Shown piece by piece: positions 1-6,399 of a stretch of DNA of 19,675 bases (within the stretch, counting starts at the first letter, position 1; each line of letters begins with the position of its first letter). The notes below the pieces were generated by a model, which was not told where the DNA came from, ran no database searches, and saw only the letters and a program-made list of their open reading frames with translations. Source of the stretch: Myxococcales bacterium UBA5297 (GTDB lineage: Bacteria > Myxococcota > Myxococcia > Myxococcales > UBA5297); assembly GCA_002408385.1 (NCBI GenBank), contig DHSB01000185.1:1-19675 (forward strand). The letters are read 5' to 3'. The translations under genes and the position numbers were made by a program.

Positions 1-66
1 GAAGAGACTCGCAGGAAGTCTGGAGCTCGCGGGCCGAAGCCGGGAGACGGCGGGGGGCCGAGGGGA

Positions 67-279
67 TTACTTGCCCTCAAGGAGCTGGGCCGCGCGCTCG
101 GTCTGGTTGGGGAAGAGATCGGCAGGAACGCCGAGCCCGGCCCGTGAGACCTTCCACCGCGCGCAGCGCTCGAAGTCGTCGGTGCAGTAGTGCTTCTTGA
201 AGAGGCTCGCCATGCCGTCCATGCCCTTCATCCGGTCATTGAAGAAGGGGCAAGCGGCAAGCTTGGGGCATTCGTTCAT
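67..279 (-). CDS. Small four-cysteine protein, function unknown (70 aa)
   Basis: I do not recognise a named family. The 70-residue protein carries two CX5C pairs, C4/C10 (in ECPKLAACPFF) and C32/C38 (YCTDDFERC). It ends in a conserved-looking block with VPADLFPNQ. Four regularly spaced cysteines in so small a protein suggest a metal or Fe-S binding module or a redox-sensitive domain; that is inference. It has no signal peptide or membrane segment and so is probably cytoplasmic. The ATG at 279-277 is chosen because an AGGAG ribosome binding site (complement of 286-290) lies 6 bases upstream. A longer same-frame reading upstream of this ATG is low-complexity antisense of the hydrolase gene and is rejected. 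The gene lies 82 bases downstream of the hydrolase gene on the same strand, so co-transcription is possible. Confidence 0.8.
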   Translation of the reverse strand: MNECPKLAACPFFNDRMKGMDGMASLFKKHYCTDDFERCARWKVSRAGLGVPADLFPNQTERAAQLLEGK

Positions 280-361
280 CGCGGGCTCCTCGAGGCGAAG
301 AGGCGATGCACGGTACCGCCCGGCATCCTCCCTTGCCCGTGAGGAAGGTGAATCGCGCGAA

Positions 362-1153
362 TCACCTCTCGCGGTTGGCCAGGTTTTTCCGGCGCTTCGA
401 GCCCACGGTGAGCGAATAGCCGTCGTCGGCGATGACCACTCGGGGCGCCTCGAGCCGGTGGGCGGCGCGGCGCATCTCCGGCCCGAGGTGAGCGAGGACG
501 ATGCGGCGGGCTTCGAGCGAGTCGAATCGCGGCCGCAGCACCTGCCAAGAGAGGTGCTGCTCGGTGAGCATGCCGTGCAGCTCGGTGCATTCGGAGACGA
601 GCACGTCGGCCCCAGCGGCGAGAGCGGGCAGCTCGTCGGTCCAGGCGCTGTCGCCGGTGAAGGCGAGCACCGCGCCCCCGGTCGAGATGCGGAGCTGGAG
701 CGCCCCGTCGCGAGGAACCTTGTGGAGCGCCCGGAAGGTTTGGACCCGCCGCCCGAGAACCTCGGTCTGCTCGCCGGGCGCGAGCTCGCGGTAGAGCGTC
801 TCGAATTGGCGCCTCTCACCCGAGCGGCCGTACGCGAGCTTGTACCAGGCCTCGATGTGCCTCTCGGTCCCCCGGGGGCCGCAGATGGTGAGGGGCCGCT
901 CGCGAAAGGCCCGGTATTGGGCGTCGATGAGCAGCAGGTGCAGCCCGCCGAAGTGGTCGCCGTGCAGGTGCGTCAGGAAGACGGCGTCGAGGCGCTCGGG
1001 CGCGAAGCGGCGCCGCTTGAGCTCCATCAGCGCGGTGGGGCCGAAGTCGACGCAGAAGGCGCCGAGATCGTCCTCGACCAGATGGCACGGGCTGCCTCGT
1101 CCGGCGCTGTTGAACGCGTCGGCGCTTCCCATCACCGTCAGCTTCGCGGGCAA
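362..1153 (-). CDS. Metallo-beta-lactamase-fold hydrolase, RNase Z-like
   Basis: Predicted cytoplasmic metal-dependent hydrolase of the metallo-beta-lactamase superfamily (263 aa). The metal-binding motif HLHGDH is at residues 62-67. Later candidate ligands are H144, D168 (in FTGDSAW) and H222 (in VLAHLGPEM). The first strand reads KLTVMGSADAFNS, typical of RNase Z/ElaC-like members, and the length fits short single-domain RNase Z-like proteins. The substrate cannot be read; tRNA 3' processing is only one possibility. The start is a TTG at 1153-1151: an AAGGAG ribosome binding site (complement of 1160-1165) sits 6 bases upstream, whereas the internal ATG at 1132 would cut away the first beta strand. 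It follows the kinase gene by 161 bases and precedes the four-cysteine gene. Confidence 0.88.
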   Translation of the reverse strand: MPAKLTVMGSADAFNSAGRGSPCHLVEDDLGAFCVDFGPTALMELKRRRFAPERLDAVFLTHLHGDHFGGLHLLLIDAQYRAFRERPLTICGPRGTERHIEAWYKLAYGRSGERRQFETLYRELAPGEQTEVLGRRVQTFRALHKVPRDGALQLRISTGGAVLAFTGDSAWTDELPALAAGADVLVSECTELHGMLTEQHLSWQVLRPRFDSLEARRIVLAHLGPEMRRAAHRLEAPRVVIADDGYSLTVGSKRRKNLANRER

Positions 1154-1159
1154 CGTCTT

Positions 1160-1165
1160 CTCCTT
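1160..1165 (-). promoter_or_regulatory. Ribosome binding site deciding a TTG start
   Basis: AAGGAG on the minus strand, 6 bases before TTG at 1153. It supports the TTG rather than the downstream GTG or ATG as the start of the metallo-beta-lactamase-fold gene. Confidence 0.6.
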
Positions 1166-1314
1166 GTCTCGGGCCGCCGAAGTGAACGGCGCGCTGCAGT
1201 CTGCTTCGACAGCGCAGCGGGCCGCGCGGAAGCCGTCAGCTTCTCGAGGCGGTTGGATTCAGGCTGGCCGAAGATGAGTCGGTGCTCGCGGCGAGGGCAT
1301 CCGCGCCCGCCCCT

Positions 1315-3174
1315 TCAGTGCAGCATGACCAGCACGGTCTCTCTGGCGAGGACCTCGACCCGCTTTGCCTTCTTCAGGCCGGAGCGCCAGACGAGGTGCT
1401 CGCCGACCGGAAGCTCAAGCTCGCAGGGCAGGATGCACGAGTGCTTGCGGTCGACGATGGCCTTCAAGCCGACCGGACCATCGAAGACGAGCTTGCCGGT
1501 CGCCTCTTTTCCAAAAGGCGGCGCGTCGGCGGGAGTCTTTTGCGAGGTGGCAGCCGCCTGCGGGTCGGCCGGCGCATCCTGCGGGTCAACAGCGTTCGGC
1601 GCCTCGCCCGAGCCCTCGTGCAGCAGGACTCCGGCCGCGAGTATCGCCAGGCAGATGAGGACGAGGACGAGGATGACCGGCTGCAGGCCCCGGCGCGGCT
1701 TGCCTATCGGCGGGGCCCTCTTGTTGGTCACCGTCGCCGGACCGTCGTCGTCGTCGTCGCCTCCCAGCGCGACCGCGGCGAGGCTCGGGCCTCGGTGCCC
1801 GGGCATCGAGCCGGTCGGTGGCCGGGGGGCCTGACGATAGAGCTGGCCCGAGCGTGATCGCTCGAGCCGCGGCGGCTCGGAGGACCCGGCGAAGGGACCT
1901 GGGGCGAGGGTCGTCTTCTCCTCGTCGTCGAAGGGCGACGGCTCGGCGACCGGCGGCGGGAGCGGGCTTGGCCGCGCTGCGGCAGGGGCGGCGTGAGGGG
2001 TGCGCGTCGGGGTCTGGCGCGAGACTGGCGGCGGAGGGGCTGGGGGCCGGGCTGCCGTGGGCCTCACCGGAGGCGCAACCGAGGGCCCGCGAGCCCCCAC
2101 GCTTCTGGTCGCCGCGTCCGCGCGCAGCCCATCCCGCGTGACCTCGTCGGTGCGAAGGGGATCGGTCTCCTCGAAGACCGGGTAGACCGCCGACGGGTCG
2201 GTCTTGCCGGCGGCGTGCTCCTCCCAGGGCGGGAGGGCCTCTTCGAGCTCGATGGGCGGATCGAGGTAGCGGCGCACGAAGATGCCCAGGTCCTCGATGC
2301 TGGCCGGTGGCATCTGGGCGAGCGCTCCCTCGAGCGCTCCCTGCATCTCGCGCGCGTCGCGAAAGCGCGTATTCGGATCCTTGCGCAGCGCCTGGACGAT
2401 GACGTCGGAGAGCGGCCGCGGATACCCGGGGACGAAGTCGGCGGGCGCGGGCGGATCCCAGGAGGTGAGCGCGCGGATGATCTCGATCACCTGCGGCCGG
2501 TCGAAGGGCTTCTTGCCGGTCGTCACCTCGTAGAGCAGCACGCCGAGAGAGAACAGGTCGCTGCGCCCGTCGAGCTCCTGGAGTTGGATCTGCTCGGGCG
2601 ACATGTAGCGGAACTTGCCCTTGACCACGCCGGGCTTGGTGCGCTCGAGCTGCGCGGTGGCCTTGGCGACGCCGAAGTCGACGAGCTTGACCACCCCCTG
2701 GCGCGTGATCATCACGTTGCCCGGGGTCACGTCGCGGTGGATGACGTTGAGCGGCTTGCCCGAGGTGAGGTCGGTCTGGCGGTTTGCGTAGTAGAGCGCG
2801 TCGCAGATGCAGGCGGCGATGCGTGCGGCCAGGTGCGGTGGAAACAGGCCTCCGGCCTCGCGGGTGAGCCGCTCGAGGTCGGAGCCGTCGATGTACTCCA
2901 TCGCGATGTAGAGGTGGTCGGCCTCCTGGCCCAGGTCGTAAATGCCGACGATGTTCTGGTGGTTGAGCTGCGCGGCGATGCGTGCCTCGTTGAGGAACAT
3001 CGCCAAGAACTCGGTGTCCGAGCAGAAGTGCGGCAGCACCCGCTTGATGACGACCTGTTGGCTCGAGCCGGGGCGCGTCGCGAGGAAAAGCTCCGCCATC
3101 CCGCCCTTTGCGAGTTTTCTCAGCAGGCGATACCTGCCGAATTGCATCGGAAACGCCGGCGAAGCCTTGGCCAT
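1315..3174 (-). CDS. Transmembrane serine/threonine protein kinase with periplasmic PEGA-like C-terminus
   Basis: Hanks-type protein kinase (619 aa) that should phosphorylate Ser/Thr on protein targets from the inner membrane. The kinase domain is at about residues 14-300: Gly-rich loop LAKGGMAELF, ATP lysine K44 in VVIKRV, catalytic HRD 146-148 in HRDVTPGN, DFG 166-168, and SPE 192-194. A Pro/Ala-rich linker follows (about 365-465), then an acidic DDDDD run, one membrane helix (about 499-518) and a roughly 65-residue C-terminal domain. The tail resembles a PEGA-type beta domain (GPVGLKAIVD ... LPVGEHLVW). HRDVTPGN and this layout are common in myxobacterial kinases. ATG at 3174 is chosen because it directly precedes the kinase domain. 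There is no clear ribosome binding site, and an internal ATG at 3147 is an alternative. An upstream extension to 3420 lacks domain content. The target is unknown. Confidence 0.93.
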   Translation of the reverse strand: MAKASPAFPMQFGRYRLLRKLAKGGMAELFLATRPGSSQQVVIKRVLPHFCSDTEFLAMFLNEARIAAQLNHQNIVGIYDLGQEADHLYIAMEYIDGSDLERLTREAGGLFPPHLAARIAACICDALYYANRQTDLTSGKPLNVIHRDVTPGNVMITRQGVVKLVDFGVAKATAQLERTKPGVVKGKFRYMSPEQIQLQELDGRSDLFSLGVLLYEVTTGKKPFDRPQVIEIIRALTSWDPPAPADFVPGYPRPLSDVIVQALRKDPNTRFRDAREMQGALEGALAQMPPASIEDLGIFVRRYLDPPIELEEALPPWEEHAAGKTDPSAVYPVFEETDPLRTDEVTRDGLRADAATRSVGARGPSVAPPVRPTAARPPAPPPPVSRQTPTRTPHAAPAAARPSPLPPPVAEPSPFDDEEKTTLAPGPFAGSSEPPRLERSRSGQLYRQAPRPPTGSMPGHRGPSLAAVALGGDDDDDGPATVTNKRAPPIGKPRRGLQPVILVLVLICLAILAAGVLLHEGSGEAPNAVDPQDAPADPQAAATSQKTPADAPPFGKEATGKLVFDGPVGLKAIVDRKHSCILPCELELPVGEHLVWRSGLKKAKRVEVLARETVLVMLH

Positions 3175-3425
3175 GAGGAACGGCCGATTTTGCTTCGGGG
3201 GGCGAGGATGGTCAAGGGGCGCGCAGGACTTGGGGTAGTGGTCGTCACGCGCTCGGTGTCGACCGCGCCGACCCTCGCGCGCCGCGGCGCGCGGGCTCTC
3301 GTCAAAAACGTGCAGGCCGGGGTTCACCCGGGCTCGAAGCCAAAGGCGAGGGTTTGGGTCGAAGATTCGTTGGAGGGCCGAAGGGCGACAAGCTTTTGGT
3401 TCTGACTGCCTGCCGTGCAAGCGAC

Positions 3426-3845
3426 CTACCGGCGCGGCCTCTTGGGCTTTGCGGGCTCGCTCTTCGGCGCGCCCGAGTCGCGCCGCGGCTTCAGGGCGTT
3501 GGAGGGCCTCGACGGCGCGACCGAGCCGTTGGCGGGGCGCGTGGCGCGCAGGCGAGAAGGGGAGCGGACCGGTTGCTGGTCACCAAAGGGATCGAGCGCG
3601 GTGACCCCGATGCGCATCTGATTGGAGGCCGGCATGTCGTCGAGCAGCTCGTCGAGCTCGTCGTTCGAGGCGGCTTCGGCGATGAAGGTGAGCCGGCGGG
3701 CCCCGGCACACAGCCCCCCGGCGACGATGCGGCCTTGGCGCTCGAGCCTCGCGCAGGCGAGCAGCGCGGGAGCCATCGGGCGCTCGACCCGAGCCGAGCG
3801 GTGCGGGTCGAGCTCGATAAGCTCCATCTGGACCAGAAATCTCAT
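3426..3845 (-). CDS. Muconolactone-isomerase-like dimeric alpha/beta-barrel protein with basic tail
   Basis: A 139-aa protein whose first 90 residues resemble the ferredoxin-like fold of the muconolactone delta-isomerase group: strand MRFLVQMEL, a helix with LLACARLERQG, strand RRLTFIAEA, helix NDELDELLDDMP, and strand MRIGVTALDPF. Residues 91-139 are a Pro/Ser/Lys/Arg-rich tail absent from the enzymes, probably disordered. No other catechol-pathway genes are nearby, so catalysis in aromatic degradation is not supported; family level only. ATG at 3845 is chosen because it begins the first beta strand. TTG at 3887 in the same frame is an alternative, and neither has a strong ribosome binding site. 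It lies 251 bases upstream of the kinase on the same strand and is divergent from the phosphomannomutase gene. Confidence 0.7.
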   Translation of the reverse strand: MRFLVQMELIELDPHRSARVERPMAPALLACARLERQGRIVAGGLCAGARRLTFIAEAASNDELDELLDDMPASNQMRIGVTALDPFGDQQPVRSPSRLRATRPANGSVAPSRPSNALKPRRDSGAPKSEPAKPKRPRR

Positions 3846-4010
3846 CGGGTGACCGTCCGAGCGCCTCTGGATCACCCTTTGGCGCAAAGGCCCGGGTCGC
3901 TACCGCCTCTATAGGCCCTTCGCGGTTTGGTCCTTGCCACCGGTGGTCAAGAGCCGCTCAGACCCGCGACCGGCGCGGCGGCCTTTTCCGGGCGCGGCGG
4001 ACGGCTTGAC

Positions 4011-4064
4011 CCGGAGCCTGGAGTCCGGAGCCTGCTTAGGAGCCAGGAGCCCGAGGGCCTGGAG
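4011..4064. repeat. Degenerate GGAGCC/CCTGGAG-rich repeat
   Basis: Words such as CCGGAGCCTG, GAGTCCGGAGCCTG, GGAGCCAGGAGCCC and GGCCTGGAG follow one another with imperfect periodicity. It looks like a decayed short tandem repeat in the gap before the mutase gene. Confidence 0.4.
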
Positions 4065-4208
4065 AAGAACATGGCGAGCGGGCGCAAAGGGTTGCCGTGG
4101 GCGCGGCGGGCGGGTCTATAGTCGAAGCCTCTCGCGCGCAGGCGACGTTGAGGCTGTCCTCGCGCGGCCCGCGGGAGCGCAAACCGAACGGCCTTTCGAG
4201 GCCTCCCC

Positions 4209-4213
4209 AGGAG
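4209..4213 (+). promoter_or_regulatory. Ribosome binding site of the phosphohexomutase gene
   Basis: AGGAG, 7 bases before the ATG at 4221, fixes that start codon. Confidence 0.7.
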
Positions 4214-4220
4214 CATCGAG

Positions 4221-5582
4221 ATGAACCCCCATATCTTTCGCGAGTACGACGTGCGCGGCCTGGTCGACACCGACCTGACCGAGGAAGTGGTCGAGAAGCT
4301 CGGCCTGGGCCTCGGCACCACCCTGCGTCGCGCCGGTGGGCGGCGCTTGGTGCTCGGCCGGGACTGCCGCGAGAGCTCGATGCGCTTTCGCGACGCGATG
4401 ACCAAGGGCCTGGTCGCCACCGGGTGCGAGGTGCTCGACCTCGGCGTCGTGCCCACGCCGCTGACCTACTTCGCGGCCAACACCCTGCCGGTCGAGGGGC
4501 TGGTGATGATTACCGGCAGCCACAACCCGCCCGAGTACAACGGCTTCAAGATGGGCCTGGGCAAGACGACCTTCCACGGCGAGGAGATCCAGGCGCTGCG
4601 CCGGCTCATCGAGGCGGGCCAGTTCGAGAAGGGCGAGGGCTCGGCGCAGGAGTGGGACATCGTCACCTCGTACCGGCACTTCGTGCGCCAGGACATCAAG
4701 ATCGGCCGCAAGGGGATGAAGGTGGTCATCGACGCGGGCAACGGGGTCGGCGGGCACGTCGCGGTGCCGCTGTTCCAGAGCCTGGGCTTCGAGGTGGTGC
4801 CGCTCTACTGCGAGATGGATCCGAGCTTCCCCAACCACCATCCGGACCCGACCGTAGTCGAGAACATGGAGGACCTCGTCGACCGGGTGAAGGCCGAGCA
4901 CGCCGAGGTGGGCATCGCCTACGACGGAGATGCCGATCGCATCGGGGTGGTCGACGACAAGGGCACCATCCTGTGGGGCGACGAGCTGATGGTGCTCTTC
5001 TCGCGCGAGCTGCTCAAGGAGCGGCCCGGCGCGGCCATCGTCGGCGAGGTCAAGTGCTCGATGCGCATGTACGACGACATCGCCGCCCACGGCGGGCGGG
5101 CCATCATGTGGAAGGCGGGCCACAGCCTCATCAAGGCGAAGATGAAGGAGGAGGGCGCGCTGCTAGCCGGCGAGATGAGCGGGCACATCTTCTGGAAGCA
5201 CCGCTACTACGGCTTTGACGACGCGCTCTACTCGTCGGCGCGCCTGCTCGAGATCCTCACCCACGACGACAAGCCGCTCTCGCAGATGCTCGCCGACGTG
5301 CCGCCGACCTTCTCGACCCCCGAGCTACGGGTCGACGTGGGCACCGAGGAGCGCAAGTTCGAGATCGTCCGGCGCACGGTGCAGCACTTCAAGGACCAGG
5401 GCGCCGAGGTCATCGACGTCGACGGGGTGCGCGTCGTCCACCCCGACGGCTGGGGCCTGGTGCGCGCGTCGAACACCCAGCCGATCCTGGTGCTGCGCTT
5501 CGAGGCGAAGACCGAGGCGCGCCTGCAGGAGATTCGCGCCGAGTTCGAGGCCGTGCTGGCCGAGATCCAGAAGGCCGTGTGA
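4221..5582 (+). CDS. manB: Phosphomannomutase/phosphoglucomutase
   Basis: Cytoplasmic alpha-D-phosphohexomutase (453 aa, normal length) that interconverts hexose 6-phosphate and 1-phosphate. It supplies mannose-1-P or glucose-1-P for nucleotide sugars used in LPS and exopolysaccharide. All four family motifs are present: the phosphoserine loop TGSHNP with S100, the metal loop DGDADR at 235-240, the sugar-specificity loop GEMSGH at 317-322, and the phosphate-binding loop RASNTQP at 415-421. GEMSGH with a bacterial-length chain fits the bifunctional PMM/PGM (AlgC/ManB) group rather than phosphoglucosamine mutase. The start is fixed by AGGAG 7 bases upstream. The secreted SGST-repeat protein follows after 35 bases and may be co-transcribed. 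The symbol is by family; the preferred sugar cannot be read from sequence. Confidence 0.96.
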   Translation: MNPHIFREYDVRGLVDTDLTEEVVEKLGLGLGTTLRRAGGRRLVLGRDCRESSMRFRDAMTKGLVATGCEVLDLGVVPTPLTYFAANTLPVEGLVMITGSHNPPEYNGFKMGLGKTTFHGEEIQALRRLIEAGQFEKGEGSAQEWDIVTSYRHFVRQDIKIGRKGMKVVIDAGNGVGGHVAVPLFQSLGFEVVPLYCEMDPSFPNHHPDPTVVENMEDLVDRVKAEHAEVGIAYDGDADRIGVVDDKGTILWGDELMVLFSRELLKERPGAAIVGEVKCSMRMYDDIAAHGGRAIMWKAGHSLIKAKMKEEGALLAGEMSGHIFWKHRYYGFDDALYSSARLLEILTHDDKPLSQMLADVPPTFSTPELRVDVGTEERKFEIVRRTVQHFKDQGAEVIDVDGVRVVHPDGWGLVRASNTQPILVLRFEAKTEARLQEIRAEFEAVLAEIQKAV

Positions 5583-5604
5583 GAATCGCGCCACCTCTTT
5601 GACC

Positions 5605-5610
5605 AAGGAG
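5605..5610 (+). promoter_or_regulatory. Ribosome binding site of the SGST-repeat protein gene
   Basis: AAGGAG, 7 bases before the ATG at 5618. Confidence 0.7.
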
Positions 5611-5617
5611 AAACGGG

Positions 5618-5983
5618 ATGAAGGCTCTCGCGAAGCTCTTGGCGGTGGGACTGGTGCTCGCTTTCGGCGCGAGCGCTTCGGCGGCCGACTACAAGTGCCG
5701 CGGCGACAGCGTCGAGAAGAGCGGCAGCACCCAGTACAAGGTGCGCACCTCGGGCGCCGACTACACCATCGAGAAGTCGGGCAGCACCAAGGGCAAGGCC
5801 GTCAAGCGCGGCAGCAAGTACTACGTCGAGGTCTCCGGCAGCACGCAGGCGACCATCGAGAACGGCAAGATCTACAAGAGCGGCTCGACCTGGGCCTCGG
5901 TCAGCGACGCCCAGCGCATCTACGACTGCCCGGACGTGGTCGCCGCGACGCTGTGGGTGCTGCAGCAGAAGGGGAAGCTGTAG
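5618..5983 (+). CDS. Small secreted protein with four SGST repeats, function unknown
   Basis: A 121-aa protein with a Sec signal peptide (KALAKLLAVGLVLAF, probable cleavage after ASASA near residue 22). The mature part carries four SGST motifs at residues 35-38, 54-57, 73-76 and 88-91, each followed by a short beta-prone stretch (QYKV, KGKAV, QATI, WASV). The regular spacing of 19, 19 and 15 residues suggests a small beta-repeat fold. Two cysteines (C27 and C104) bracket the repeats and could form one disulfide. AAGGAG at 5605-5610, 7 bases from ATG, fixes the start. It follows the phosphohexomutase gene by 35 bases and is followed by a hairpin terminator. I do not recognise a characterised family; its location is periplasmic or extracellular. 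Confidence 0.88.
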   Translation: MKALAKLLAVGLVLAFGASASAADYKCRGDSVEKSGSTQYKVRTSGADYTIEKSGSTKGKAVKRGSKYYVEVSGSTQATIENGKIYKSGSTWASVSDAQRIYDCPDVVAATLWVLQQKGKL

Positions 5984-5985
5984 GC

Positions 5986-6020
5986 AGTTGTGAGTTGTAA
6001 GTTATGAGTCGTGAGTTCTT
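5986..6020. repeat. Heptamer tandem repeat, five imperfect units
   Basis: Units are AGTTGTG, AGTTGTA, AGTTATG, AGTCGTG and AGTTCTT. It starts 3 bases after the stop codon of the SGST-repeat gene and is strikingly AT-rich for this genome. Heptanucleotide short tandem repeats of this look are known from some other bacteria; the role is unknown. Confidence 0.65.
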
Positions 6021-6022
6021 TC

Positions 6023-6048
6023 GAGGCGCGTCCCTTCGGGCGCGCCTC
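6023..6048 (+). terminator. Hairpin terminator after the SGST-repeat gene
   Basis: The stem GAGGCGCG (6023-6030) pairs with CGCGCCTC (6041-6048). Inside, CCC pairs with GGG around a TTC loop with one bulged T. A short TTGT tail follows. It sits 40 bases after the stop codon. Confidence 0.65.
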
Positions 6049-6343
6049 TTGTCGTAAGAGCGATGGGAGCGGCGCCTCGGCGCCAGCTCGACGAAGTGGG
6101 CATCGCTGCCCGGAGGACGCCGAGGGGATTCGGCTCGCACCTGCTTCGACGAAGCGCGACCAGCCGCCGGGCGGCCCGGTCGATGACGGTCCTGCTGTCC
6201 TTCGTACAGAAGCAGCGAGCCGGCGACGGTGAGGCCCTCGACGTCGAATTCGGACCGGTCCCGAAAACCTTCGGAGTTCGAGGCGTTCCCAGCGCCGATT
6301 CGGGGCAGCCACTCGAGCCGCGGGTGAGGGGACCCACAAGAGA

Positions 6344-6375
6344 GAAGAGGCCCGGGCACAAGCCCGAGCCTCTTC
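6344..6375 (-). terminator. Hairpin terminator after the polysaccharide-lyase-like gene
   Basis: GAAGAGGC (6344-6351) pairs with GCCTCTTC (6368-6375), and the inner CGGGC pairs with GCCCG around a 4-base loop, with one mismatch. On the minus strand the tail reads TCTCTTGT. It lies 24 bases past the stop codon. Confidence 0.7.
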
Positions 6376-6399
6376 ATCACCAGCAGTGGTGCGTGCCCG

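Larger units (their letters stand above)
3846..4220. other. Divergent intergenic region
   Basis: This 375-base gap lies between the minus-strand isomerase-like gene and the plus-strand phosphohexomutase gene and must hold both promoters. A TATAGT hexamer at 4117-4122 could be the -10 of the mutase gene, with TTGCCG at 4092-4097, but the 19-base spacer is long. The stretch 4011-4064 is a degenerate repeat rich in GGAGCC/CCTGGAG words. No credible gene is seen. Confidence 0.5.
5984..6399. other. Gene-poor stretch between convergent genes
   Basis: This 416-base gap holds a heptamer tandem repeat (5986-6020), a plus-strand hairpin terminator (6023-6048) and a minus-strand hairpin terminator (6344-6375). 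Minus-strand frames across 6060-6340 are open but lack a start with a ribosome binding site. A short piece near 6262-6316 resembles the first strand of a metallo-beta-lactamase fold; it may be a relic or chance. No intact gene is supported. Confidence 0.5.

Noticed and set aside
197..1834. 545-residue plus-strand frame over the hydrolase and kinase genes
   Set aside because: Antisense shadow. The minus strand carries HLHGDH and kinase motifs in the same bases.
1993..3405. 470-residue plus-strand frame over the kinase gene
   Set aside because: Shadow frame rich in Arg/Ala/Val/Glu typical of antisense GC-rich DNA. The kinase catalytic motifs are on the minus strand.
4092..4122. TTGCCG/TATAGT promoter for the phosphohexomutase gene
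   Set aside because: The -10-like hexamer is good, but the 19-base spacer and weak -35 make it too uncertain for a separate feature. It is mentioned under the intergenic region.
4116..5123. 335-residue minus-strand frame over the phosphohexomutase gene
   Set aside because: Antisense shadow. All four mutase motifs are on the plus strand with a clear ribosome binding site.
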